Below are positions 1-6,618 of a stretch of 14,475 bases of DNA, in pieces; the stretch's first letter is position 1, and each line of letters begins with the position of its first letter. The stretch is from assembly GCA_027484495.1 (NCBI GenBank), contig JAIXSW010000306.1, forward strand, positions 1 through 14,475, given 5' to 3'. The position numbers and the translations under genes are program-made. The notes under the pieces are model-generated. The model was not told where the DNA came from and ran no database searches. It saw only the letters and a list, made by a program, of their open reading frames with translations. The DNA comes from Gammaproteobacteria bacterium. GTDB taxonomy: Bacteria > Pseudomonadota > Gammaproteobacteria > Enterobacterales > Alteromonadaceae.

Positions 1-42
1 GACGAGAAATCCAGCGTTTGGTTGCGCGCAAGGTGAGCGCCA

Positions 43-72
43 TAATAAAAAAAGGCCGGGAGTTCCCGGCCT
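43..72 (-). terminator. Intrinsic terminator of the bacterioferritin operon
   Basis: Reading the minus strand, an 8-base-pair GC-rich stem (AGGCCGGG/CCCGGCCT, plus-strand 53-60 and 65-72) with a 4-base loop is followed directly by a run of T residues (plus-strand A run at 47-53). It lies about 80 bases after the stop codon of the last bacterioferritin gene. There is no T run on the plus-strand side, so it acts for minus-strand transcripts. Confidence 0.85.
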
Positions 73-150
73 GTGAAGAGTTGCCTGCCTGTTATTGTCT
101 GGCAAAGCCAGCGATTAAAACGGTCAGTGCGCTTACAGTTGCGACTGTAG

Positions 151-618
151 CTAAATTTGTGACTGTAAATAATTCGGTAAACCAAACAGTTTGATCTGGC
201 GCAGTTGTTGTTCCAGCCAGTGCGCGTGATCGTTTTCAGTATCATCCAGCAACTTCTGCAGCATGCTGCGCGTGACATAATCCTGTTCCTGCTCACACAG
301 CGCCATGGTTTGCTTCAGCAATTTGCCCACGCTGTATTCAACATTCAGGTCGTTTTGCAGCATCGACGGCACATCGGTTCCGATCTGCAGTGCATCGCGC
401 TTGCTCATGTCCGGTGTGCCTTCGAGGAATAAGATCCGTTCGATAATGGCGGAGGCATGGGCCTTTTCATCAGTGACTTCGTGATCAATACGCTCGTACA
501 GCTTGTGCAGACCCCAGTCCAGATACATGCGGGAATGGATAAAATACTGGTCCATCGCACTCAGTTCATTGGCCAGCAGCACGTTCAGTGCATCAATAAT
601 CGCTTGTTTGCCTTGCAT
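151..618 (-). CDS. bfrA: Bacterioferritin subunit, haem-methionine-less (FtnA/BfrA type)
   Basis: A 155-residue ferritin-like four-helix protein that stores iron in a 24-subunit cytoplasmic shell. Against E. coli Bfr numbering the ferroxidase ligands are present: E18, E51, H54, E94, and an E-x-x-H pair at 128/131, which matches E127/H130 after a one-residue insertion. The haem-ligating Met52 is replaced by Lys, so this subunit should oxidise iron but cannot bind the bridging haem itself. The C-terminus (ExDHxxWLE, then NYLQSQI) resembles Pseudomonas aeruginosa BfrA, later renamed FtnA. The start at 618 has a GGGGAG ribosome site and lies 5 bases after the stop of the sister subunit, so the two are surely co-transcribed. 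The assignment to the family is firm. The split of labour with the neighbour is inferred from residues. Confidence 0.93.
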   Translation of the reverse strand: MQGKQAIIDALNVLLANELSAMDQYFIHSRMYLDWGLHKLYERIDHEVTDEKAHASAIIERILFLEGTPDMSKRDALQIGTDVPSMLQNDLNVEYSVGKLLKQTMALCEQEQDYVTRSMLQKLLDDTENDHAHWLEQQLRQIKLFGLPNYLQSQI

Positions 619-623
619 GCTGC

Positions 624-1097
624 TTACTCCCCGCTGACTTTGCTTTGCAGATAATTTTCAATGCCCATCGCACCAATCTGGTACTGCTGCGCATTGATCC
701 AATCGATATGTTCTTCTTCGTGTTCCAGAATTTCCTGCAACATTTCCCGGCTGACGTAGTCCTGCTTTTGCTCGCACAACGCAATGGCATTTTTCAGCAG
801 CGGTATTTGTTCCAGTTCAAATTCGAGGTCACATTGCAACATTTCTGCGGTGTCTTCACCGATGCGTAACCGGCCGAGCGCCTGCAGATTCGGTAAGCCT
901 TCGAGGAACAAAATGCGTTCAATCAGCTCGTCGGCCTGTTTCATGTCGCGGATAGATTTTTTATAACAGACGTTATTCAGTTCTTGCAGGCCCCAATTTT
1001 TGTAAATGCGGGCATGAAGGAAATATTGGTTGATCGACGTCAGTTCAGACGTCAGTACCTCATTGAGGATACTCAGTACAGCGGCATCACCTTGCAT
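624..1097 (-). CDS. bfrB: Bacterioferritin subunit with haem Met52 but altered ferroxidase site
   Basis: A 157-residue bacterioferritin, the first gene of the pair. It keeps Met52, the axial ligand of the inter-subunit haem b that carries electrons out of the core for iron release, and ferroxidase residues E18, E94, E127 and H130. The two ligands from helix B differ from E. coli Bfr: position 51 is Asp instead of Glu, and position 54 is Gln instead of His (motif RDMKQAD). This suggests a weak or absent ferroxidase centre. The start at 1097 is preceded by AGGAG with good spacing. The pair resembles the two-subunit bacterioferritins of Neisseria, Magnetospirillum and Shewanella, in which haem and ferroxidase functions are divided. 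The exact symbol is by analogy. A C-terminal SGE tail follows the usual NYLQ end. Confidence 0.93.
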   Translation of the reverse strand: MQGDAAVLSILNEVLTSELTSINQYFLHARIYKNWGLQELNNVCYKKSIRDMKQADELIERILFLEGLPNLQALGRLRIGEDTAEMLQCDLEFELEQIPLLKNAIALCEQKQDYVSREMLQEILEHEEEHIDWINAQQYQIGAMGIENYLQSKVSGE

Positions 1098-1193
1098 CGC
1101 CGGGCTCCTTTTTAATAAACACAGGCACTGAAAGCGGGAAATTGTTGAGTATTGTAGTCAGATTTACGGCGGGGGTCGAGTTTTAGATTTTAG

Positions 1194-1222
1194 AAAATAT
1201 CAATTAAATCATACACATGCAA
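1194..1222 (-). promoter_or_regulatory. Candidate sigma-70 promoter of the bacterioferritin operon
   Basis: On the minus strand, TTGCAT (1222-1217) is separated by 17 bases from TATTTT (1199-1194). The surrounding 100 bases are AT-rich. Each box is an imperfect match, and a second possible -10 (TACAAT) lies closer to the gene, so this is a candidate only. Confidence 0.35.
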
Positions 1223-1240
1223 TTGAGAATGCTTCGCTTT
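1222..1240. promoter_or_regulatory. Possible Fur box upstream of bacterioferritin genes
   Basis: ATTGAGAATGCTTCGCTTT matches the palindromic Fur consensus AATGAGAATNATTCTCATT at 14 of 18 fixed positions, with the left half GAGAAT perfect. It touches the candidate -35 box, a position where Fur could control the operon. Iron control of bacterioferritin is common, but the right half-site is poor. Confidence 0.3.
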
Positions 1241-1293
1241 AATGCCAGAGTTCTTGTTGAAAAAACAATCATTGCAGAATCATTTACTTAGGC

Positions 1294-1309
1294 TGTGACC
1301 AACGTCACA
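1294..1309. promoter_or_regulatory. CRP-like palindrome TGTGA-N6-TCACA
   Basis: TGTGACCAACGTCACA is an exact match to the core CRP/Fnr-family half-sites TGTGA and TCACA with the correct 6-base spacer. It sits about 200 bases before the bacterioferritin start and about 45 bases after the stop of the HAAS-domain gene. Its flanks (GGC and GCT) are not the A/T-rich flanks of the best CRP sites. The same bases also form an 8-base-pair hairpin, so it may be an RNA structure instead. Confidence 0.4.
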
Positions 1310-1314
1310 GCTTA

Positions 1315-1342
1315 GAGCACCGATTAGTTTAAATCGGTGCTC
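1315..1342 (-). terminator. Perfect 10-bp hairpin after the HAAS-domain gene
   Basis: GAGCACCGAT (1315-1324) pairs perfectly with ATCGGTGCTC (1333-1342) around an 8-base loop, starting 13 bases after the stop of the HAAS-domain gene. It lacks a T run on the minus strand, so it is not a classical intrinsic terminator. It may be a 3'-end stabilising hairpin or a weak terminator. A second hairpin (1292-1311) follows after 3 bases. Confidence 0.4.
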
Positions 1343-1354
1343 CAGGTCGCTTTT

Positions 1355-2293
1355 TCACAGCCGGCGCAGCTGCCGGTATTCCGTTATCGCCAATAACACC
1401 AGCACCGCAGCAGTCGCTAACAGGATGTAAGAGATGCTGCCGGCCGCATGAGTCCAGAAAAAGCGGGCGCCGTCGCTGATTTGCTGAGGTTCAGTGAATA
1501 CACCGCCTGTCAACGCCATCGCGGCAAAAATTGCAGCAAACACCAGATGGTCGGCGATGTAACACCATTTACTCCAGCGCTGCCAACTCAGCTGCGTCAG
1601 CCGGTATAGAGCGAAAGCTGTCGACAAAGCGGCAAAAAAAGTCAGCAAATAGCGCCAGTGCTCCATACCATCTGCCAACCGGACCGGCAGATGCTGCTGC
1701 GCTTCAACTGACAACCACAACGGCGTCCACAACAGCAGCAGCAAAAACAACGTGCTGGTTAAATCGGTGATGCTGTCCGACAACTTCATCCGTGCCAGCG
1801 GATACCGCGGCAAGCGGGTCGGATGCCACTGGCGTTGCCGCCATTCTTTGGTCCAGCCGGCGCGGCCGCACAGATAAAATACTGCGGTCACTATCAGCAG
1901 TAAGGTCGCAAAGCTGTCGATAAAGCTAAAACCTAACTGCAGGAATAGCCGCACCGGGTTGATTGAATCGGCCAGGATCAAACCGCCCAGACTCTTCAAA
2001 AGCGCGATCACTGCCAAAAGCGCGGCGCCATGCCATAGCACGGTTTTGTAGAGCGGCATATCTTCACTGGCTACCAACGGCGCACTCGGCGCAAAACGTT
2101 GGGCCATGTCGACCGGATGGCCTTGCTGCAACAACAGCTGGCTGAGCTGAGCGTCACTCAGCGGGCCATCCTGCTGTATCGCGTCGATTTGATCGAGTAA
2201 ATTGGCTCTGAGTTCGCGGATAATGTCTTGCTGCTGGTCAACCGGCAGCTCAGCTGCCACCGCAGCCAGATAACGTTCCAGTAATTCCATCAT
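1355..2293 (-). CDS. HAAS-domain six-helix membrane protein partnered with PadR
   Basis: A 312-residue inner-membrane protein of unknown function. Residues 1-70 form a soluble helical segment (ELLERYLAAV, IIRELRANLLDQI, LLLQQGHPVDMAQRF) of the HAAS/DUF1700-like kind that is habitually encoded beside PadR regulators. Six hydrophobic segments follow, at about 86-109, 117-142, 176-197, 213-232, 244-266 and 284-304. The open frame extends further upstream, but I place the start at the ATG at 2293. There ATGA overlaps the padR stop, a GGAG ribosome site lies just before, and the family domain begins. The overlap implies translational coupling with padR. In related pairs the HAAS protein modulates envelope or transport processes under PadR control. 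Nothing here identifies a substrate. Confidence 0.82.
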   Translation of the reverse strand: MMELLERYLAAVAAELPVDQQQDIIRELRANLLDQIDAIQQDGPLSDAQLSQLLLQQGHPVDMAQRFAPSAPLVASEDMPLYKTVLWHGAALLAVIALLKSLGGLILADSINPVRLFLQLGFSFIDSFATLLLIVTAVFYLCGRAGWTKEWRQRQWHPTRLPRYPLARMKLSDSITDLTSTLFLLLLLWTPLWLSVEAQQHLPVRLADGMEHWRYLLTFFAALSTAFALYRLTQLSWQRWSKWCYIADHLVFAAIFAAMALTGGVFTEPQQISDGARFFWTHAAGSISYILLATAAVLVLLAITEYRQLRRL

Positions 2294-2622
2294 TGTTGCT
2301 CCAGTAAAGTCGCCAGGCTGCCATGTAACTGCTGCCACTCTGCGCTCAGTTGCGCTAACACTTCTGCACCAACGGCTGACAGCTGGTAATAACGCCGCTC
2401 GCGTCCTTCCGCCATTTGCCACTGGCTGTCCAGTAATCCCTGCTCGGCCAGCCGGCGGACCAGCGGATACAAAGTGCCTTCATCAATTTCAATGCCGTTG
2501 TCATTCAGCTGCTTACGCAGTGAATAGCCGTACTGTGGCGTGCGGCTGGATGCCAGCACGGCCAGCACTAACACGCCGCGGCGCAGTTCCAGCCTGAGTT
2601 TGTCGAGTCTGTCATCATTCAT
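2290..2622 (-). CDS. PadR-family transcriptional repressor (short, 110 aa)
   Basis: A 110-residue winged-helix DNA-binding protein of the compact PadR subfamily 2 type. The N-terminal helix (KLRLELRRGVLVLAVLA) leads to the conserved QYGYSLRKQL stretch (30-39). The recognition-helix region EGTLYPLVRRLAEQGLL follows at 48-64, then the beta-wing RERRYYQLSAVG (74-85). The C-terminal helix is short, as in ligand-responsive PadR proteins such as LmrR. The frame is open 35 codons further upstream, but those codons run through the repeat-rich promoter. The ATG at 2622 with AGGA upstream fits the family. The gene overlaps the HAAS gene by 4 bases. It probably represses its own operon in response to an unknown ligand or stress. 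Confidence 0.9.
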   Translation of the reverse strand: MNDDRLDKLRLELRRGVLVLAVLASSRTPQYGYSLRKQLNDNGIEIDEGTLYPLVRRLAEQGLLDSQWQMAEGRERRYYQLSAVGAEVLAQLSAEWQQLHGSLATLLEQQ

Positions 2623-2651
2623 TTGTAGGTCCTGCCGGCGACATCCGCCTG

Positions 2652-2715
2652 ATACTATGTGACACATACTGTGTGCCACATAGCAAATACTATGCGCGAT
2701 ACAGTATAAGTGCAA
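2652..2715 (-). promoter_or_regulatory. padR promoter with repeated operator-like motifs
   Basis: On the minus strand TTGCAC (2715-2710) lies 17 bases before TAGTAT (2692-2687), a plausible promoter. Overlapping and following it on the plus strand are three near-copies of ATACTATGTG, at 2652-2661, 2666-2675 (ATACTGTGTG) and 2687-2696 (ATACTATGCG). There is also an inverted pair, CTATGTG (2655-2661) and CACATAG (2677-2683), 22 bases apart. PadR proteins bind ATGT/ACAT palindromes, so this is probably the autoregulatory operator. Confidence 0.55.
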
Positions 2716-2786
2716 GGCTTTGCGCAAAATTTAAACGCGCGCGGCAAAAAAAAGCGGGTACTGATGCCTGGTGTCAGACGCTGAGG

Positions 2787-2814
2787 ATAAAAAAAGGCGC
2801 CGGATGGCGCCTTT
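2787..2814 (-). terminator. Intrinsic terminator of the Sel1-like gene
   Basis: The 9-base-pair stem AAAGGCGCC/GGCGCCTTT (2793-2801 and 2806-2814) has a GGAT loop. Read on the minus strand it is followed by a run of seven T residues. It starts about 20 bases after the stop codon of the Sel1-like gene. Confidence 0.88.
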
Positions 2815-2834
2815 GTCTGTATAAATTAAGTGCT

Positions 2835-3359
2835 TCAGCTATTTGGATATTTCACCACTGTGACGCGCTGCGCGCCGTCACGGATTTTGGTGCAAACATG
2901 GTGCTTGCGGTTAGAACCAATCACCGCAGCATCTTTGGTACAGGACATTTTTTGAGCCTGCACACCGTAAAGTTCGATACGTTTTTTGATTAAATCGTCC
3001 AACATCGCTTTTTGCTCTGCCGACAATTTTTTGGTGATGTTTTCAAACGCACGTTGCCATTCGGTCGTACGTTGTTCCAACGCAGTGCCCATCCAAATCA
3101 GGCCTTCGGTCGGATTAGACTCAGTGCCAATCCCTGCCAGATAAAAATTACCCACCATATATTGCGCCAGCTTTTCGCCATTTTTGGCATATTCCAGCAG
3201 AACCGGGAAGGCTTTGCCTTTATCGTCATGCTTCGCCTGGCGTAAAGCCAGTTCATATTTATTGGTGTATTCAAAATCGTTGATTACGACTGTTTCTGGC
3301 TCTGCAGCCTGCAACTGACTACTCAACAATGCAACGCCCAGCGTCATCAGCATTTTCAT
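2835..3359 (-). CDS. Small exported protein with one Sel1-like repeat
   Basis: A 174-residue protein with a Sec signal peptide (hydrophobic residues about 4-17, probable cleavage near LQA-A at 18-19). Residues about 54-96 form a single Sel1-like (TPR-related) helical hairpin. It contains AKNGEKLAQYMVGNFYLAG followed by an acidic-Pro turn and GLIWMGTALEQ. A helical segment rich in Lys and Glu follows, then a tail with two cysteines (140 and 156) that could form a disulphide in the periplasm. AGGAG lies 6-7 bases before the ATG at 3359. The gene ends at its own terminator and appears monocistronic. Sel1 repeats mediate protein-protein contacts, but a single unit gives no specific function. I do not recognise the tail. 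Confidence 0.8.
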   Translation of the reverse strand: MKMLMTLGVALLSSQLQAAEPETVVINDFEYTNKYELALRQAKHDDKGKAFPVLLEYAKNGEKLAQYMVGNFYLAGIGTESNPTEGLIWMGTALEQRTTEWQRAFENITKKLSAEQKAMLDDLIKKRIELYGVQAQKMSCTKDAAVIGSNRKHHVCTKIRDGAQRVTVVKYPNS

Positions 3360-3447
3360 CGGGAACTCCTGTTAATTTGCGTTTCACCGAGTCTTGCTTA
3401 CTTTCTGTCGCGCAGCAACGGATAATTCTTAACAAATTATTTCCAGT

Positions 3448-4803
3448 TCAGCGTTTAAACAGCGGTAATGTACCCGTATCAAAATTCGCCAATTCAGGCA
3501 GTAACAGTTGTAGAGCACTTTGGTCTGCACCAAACCATTGCGCCAGACTGCCAAACAACTGACTGTTCGACAGTGCCGGGATCAATCGGCCTGCGCCCAT
3601 ATCCACCGGGCTGCCCAGTCGCTGCGGCAATAACTGTCCATATAGATCGCCGCCGTTCACCGCGCCACCTAATACCAGTTGATTGCCGGCCCAGCCGTGA
3701 TCGGTGCCATCGCCATTGGAACTTAAGGTGCGGCCAAAGTCCGACATCGTAAAACTAGTAACCTGTTCCGCCAGCCCCAGCTCCACAGTCGCCTGATAAA
3801 AACTGCTCATCGCCTCAGCGACAGTCCCCAATAACGCCGGTTGCACAGTATTTTGTGCATCATGCGTATCAAAACCACCCATACCGACGAAAAACACCTG
3901 ACGGCCAACACCTAATAATGACTGCACGCTGATCAGTTTGGCGACCATCTGCAGCTGCAAGGCCAGTGGATTGGCATTGTTAAACCCGGTTTGTAATGCC
4001 GGTGCCTGCTGCAGCGCTGTTGCGACAATAGCGCTGCGGCTTTGTGCCTGACTGTGCGACAACGCAAACTGGTCTGCCAGCGGATGCTGCTGCGCACTGA
4101 ATAGTCGGTTTTGCATGTCCCGCAGCAATGCAGCCCGTTTGCTGGTGCCTTTGAGCGCGGTCAGTTCCGGCACGCCGGCTGCTGACATGCCAAAGGGGCT
4201 TAGCGCTGCGCCGCGCTGCCATAAATTAGTGCCAGCCAGACTGATGCAACTGCTGAAATCCGGCACGTCGTACATCAGTTCCAGTAACCGGGCGCCCCAG
4301 CCGCTATCCGGGCTATGCGGATCCTGCCCGCGCATCCAGGTCGCCTGCTGGTCGTTGTGCGAAAACAGATTTTTTGGCAATAGCGCTTTGCCAGCCTGCA
4401 CCTCGGCCAAAGTGGTGGGTCGGATCAAAGATCCCACGCCGCCAGCCAGCGCCAATGCGCCATTGCTAAATAACGGTTCCAGCGCTGCCAGCGCCGGATG
4501 CAAACCCAGACCATCAGCAATGGCCGTGCGCGGTGTCAGCGCAATTGGATCCGCCACTGCCAGGCTTTGCCGGGCAGCCTGGTAGTCCAGCAGACTTTGG
4601 CCTGATAGCGGCAACAACATATTCAGCGAGTCATTGCCGCCGAACAAAAACACACAGACCAGCGCTTTATAGCCGTCCGGTGTTGAGCGGCCGGCAGCCA
4701 GCGCCTGTGGTAATAAACCCAGCTGCAGACTACTCAGCGTTGCCAGACCAAAACTGCCTTTTAATGCCAGTTTTAACCATTCACGGCGATCGAGATGACG
4801 CAT
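3448..4803 (-). CDS. DUF1501 protein, Tat-exported, alkaline-phosphatase-like fold
   Basis: A 451-residue member of the DUF1501 family. The N-terminus carries a twin-arginine-type signal (DRREWLKL at 5-12, a hydrophobic stretch, then cleavage near QALA-A at 33-37), so it is probably exported folded. Family landmarks are visible: VFLFGGNDSLN (51-61), FSHNDQ..W (147-156), GMGGFDTHDAQ (307-317), SDFGRT (354-359) and GTDHGWAGNQ (366-375). The Asp/His pattern (D58, D312, H314, D368, H369) is what metal ligands look like in alkaline-phosphatase/sulfatase-like enzymes. The family's activity is not established. The start at 4803 has a strong AAGGAGG, which contains the stop codon of the upstream DUF1800 gene 10 bases before. 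The two are translated from one message and probably act together. Confidence 0.9.
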   Translation of the reverse strand: MRHLDRREWLKLALKGSFGLATLSSLQLGLLPQALAAGRSTPDGYKALVCVFLFGGNDSLNMLLPLSGQSLLDYQAARQSLAVADPIALTPRTAIADGLGLHPALAALEPLFSNGALALAGGVGSLIRPTTLAEVQAGKALLPKNLFSHNDQQATWMRGQDPHSPDSGWGARLLELMYDVPDFSSCISLAGTNLWQRGAALSPFGMSAAGVPELTALKGTSKRAALLRDMQNRLFSAQQHPLADQFALSHSQAQSRSAIVATALQQAPALQTGFNNANPLALQLQMVAKLISVQSLLGVGRQVFFVGMGGFDTHDAQNTVQPALLGTVAEAMSSFYQATVELGLAEQVTSFTMSDFGRTLSSNGDGTDHGWAGNQLVLGGAVNGGDLYGQLLPQRLGSPVDMGAGRLIPALSNSQLFGSLAQWFGADQSALQLLLPELANFDTGTLPLFKR

Positions 4804-4813
4804 GGCAACCTCC

Positions 4814-6433
4814 TTACTGCTGCACCGCATATTGCGGCGAGATCAAAATGAAATACCACAGGTAGGCCGCTTTTTGCGCCGGCGCTATATTGCCAAGTCC
4901 GCTCGCCAAATCAGAGAGTAACAAGCGCAATTCCGCCGGCATAGCTCCGCCAAAAGCCAGCAAACTGTATTGGTCTAACAGCGGTCCTAGCCCCCGCTGT
5001 TGCAACACGTCGGCAAAAGGACTAAACCGCGCCAGCATCTGATATTGCGTCGGATTAGCGACCAGGCCGGCGATACTGCCGACCGTCTGGCTGTAAAGAT
5101 GATTCTGCATATTCAGCGCATTCGACGCGGTCAGTAACTGCAGTTCAGGCACGACCAAGCCGGCTTGTTGCAGTGTGGCCGACGGACTGAAATCCGGCCG
5201 GAAGAAGTTAAACACCGATGGGCTTTGCAGCGGCGCCTGGTTATGGCTGTCTGCTAAGGTGCGCAGATAAATATGGCCGGATGGCGCTGCCGATTGCGTA
5301 ACCCGCCAGCTATGCGCCGTTTTCAGCAGCGGCTCGCGGATCTTGCCAAAAGGCCGGGCGACGCCAGAAAAGCCACTGCGGGCTTCTTCATCGAGCAAAA
5401 TAGCTTTGACCACCGCAGCTAAATCGCCGCGCACACCATCACCATTGTCGACAAATACTTGCGTCACGCGGGCGACATAAGCCGGTGACGGGTTGCTGGT
5501 GACGAGCTTTTGGATCAGCTGTTTACTGATAAAAGGCGGCAGGCTGGGCTCGGCAAATAACAAATCCAGCGCCTGTTTTAAGTCCTGTTGCGGCGTCTGC
5601 CCGGCGGGCAGTACTACTCCGTTTAACAAATGCTTTTCACCCGGTTCGTGATATGCCGCAAACGGGATCATCGGTTTCAGGTAATCCGCTTTGGGCTTGA
5701 GAAAATTGCTGGTGCCAGCGCTGGTCCAGCCGGTAAAGACCCGGGCAAAACCCTCGATGGCTTGCTGGTCGTAGGTCGGGATTGGATTATCAGCGGCATC
5801 CAGCTTTTTGCTGCCGTCCGGGTTGAGCTGATACAGACCAATAGTGAATAACTGCATCAGTTCGCGCGCATAGTTCTCATCGGGCCGGATGTTATTCTGT
5901 ACATCGGCTTTCTGATTGCCTAGATGACTCAGATAAGTGCCCATCACCGGCGACAAGGTGACCTGTTGCAGCAAATCGCGGTAATTGCCAAAGCTATGGG
6001 CCAGCAGCAGATCGTAATAATTGGCCAGAGCTATGACTCTGTTATTCAGGCCATTGCCCTGATCGGACACCACCAGAATTTCTGACAACGCAAATGCCAC
6101 GCGTTGGCGTAATTGGTCCGGCGCTGTCAGCGCAATGCGCCACCAGGTTTCAAGCCGGCTCAGTGGTACCGGTGTTTTTTGTTCAGGCAAAGTTTCTATT
6201 TTGTCGGCGTGTGTCGTTGCAGGCAGGCTTAACTGCCAGTCGATCCACTGCGCCGCACTGAGCTGGCTGGCCGCCTGAATATCGCTGAGAGTCGGACCAA
6301 AACTGGCCTGCTGTAATAAACGTGCCGCTTCCGCCTCGCTTAGCGTGGTTTGTGCCGCATGCAATCCGCAGAATGGCTGCAATAACAGTGCGCAAATCAA
6401 TAGCCGCGCGGGCATAGTTCTGACGACAAACAT
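4814..6433 (-). CDS. DUF1800 exported protein
   Basis: A 539-residue member of the DUF1800 family, almost always encoded beside a DUF1501 gene. A Sec-type signal peptide occupies about residues 1-27 (LLICALLLQPF, cleavage near LHA-A). Signature stretches are AARLLQQASFGPT (36-48), RQRVAFALSEILVVS (109-123), PDENYARELMQLFTIG (184-199), GFARVFTGWT, YHEPGEKHLL, QLIQKLVTSNPS, KAILLDEEAR and SPSVFNFFRPDF. The family is predicted to be helical, and its function is unknown. The start at 6433 is preceded by AGGAG 8 bases upstream; an in-frame ATG six codons later is also possible. It is first in the DUF1800-DUF1501 operon. This protein looks Sec-exported while its partner looks Tat-exported. Confidence 0.9.
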   Translation of the reverse strand: MFVVRTMPARLLICALLLQPFCGLHAAQTTLSEAEAARLLQQASFGPTLSDIQAASQLSAAQWIDWQLSLPATTHADKIETLPEQKTPVPLSRLETWWRIALTAPDQLRQRVAFALSEILVVSDQGNGLNNRVIALANYYDLLLAHSFGNYRDLLQQVTLSPVMGTYLSHLGNQKADVQNNIRPDENYARELMQLFTIGLYQLNPDGSKKLDAADNPIPTYDQQAIEGFARVFTGWTSAGTSNFLKPKADYLKPMIPFAAYHEPGEKHLLNGVVLPAGQTPQQDLKQALDLLFAEPSLPPFISKQLIQKLVTSNPSPAYVARVTQVFVDNGDGVRGDLAAVVKAILLDEEARSGFSGVARPFGKIREPLLKTAHSWRVTQSAAPSGHIYLRTLADSHNQAPLQSPSVFNFFRPDFSPSATLQQAGLVVPELQLLTASNALNMQNHLYSQTVGSIAGLVANPTQYQMLARFSPFADVLQQRGLGPLLDQYSLLAFGGAMPAELRLLLSDLASGLGNIAPAQKAAYLWYFILISPQYAVQQ

Positions 6434-6618
6434 CGGCAGTACTCCTGTGGATCAGAGATGTCGCAACAAGATTAGCCTTATCTGATACATCTGCCCAACA
6501 GAAGCAAGTAAAGGTCTGGTAAAGATCAGGTCAAGCCGTGCGATACCGCCACGCTACTGGGCGAATTGCCGGCTTTGTGGTACAACAGCGCATCTTCGTT
6601 GTTCCGGATCTTGTTGTC

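Noticed and set aside
43..72. The hairpin as a terminator for a gene entering from the left on the plus strand
   Set aside because: The T run is only on the minus-strand side. A short plus-strand frame ending at TGA 34-36 could be the tail of a gene, but 11 codons cannot be identified.
2294..2422. Longer N-terminus (43 extra codons) for the HAAS-domain protein
   Set aside because: The extension lies entirely within padR coding sequence, has no family resemblance, and the ATGA overlap with GGAG upstream marks the start at 2293.
2623..2727. Longer N-terminus (35 extra codons) for PadR
   Set aside because: These codons cross the promoter and the ATACTATGTG repeats and translate to a Cys/His-rich peptide unlike any PadR N-terminus.
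3360..3447. A terminator for the DUF1501 gene or promoter for the Sel1-like gene
   Set aside because: I looked for a GC-rich stem with T run and for promoter boxes on the minus strand and found none that were convincing.
4115..4585. A 156-codon open frame on the plus strand
   Set aside because: It is antisense to conserved DUF1501 sequence, with low-complexity Ala/Pro/Ser composition and no ribosome site.
6434..6618. Divergent promoters between DUF1800 and the VC0807-family gene
   Set aside because: Promoters must exist, but the best box pairs (for example TTGACC-17-TTACTT on the minus strand) are too poor to call.
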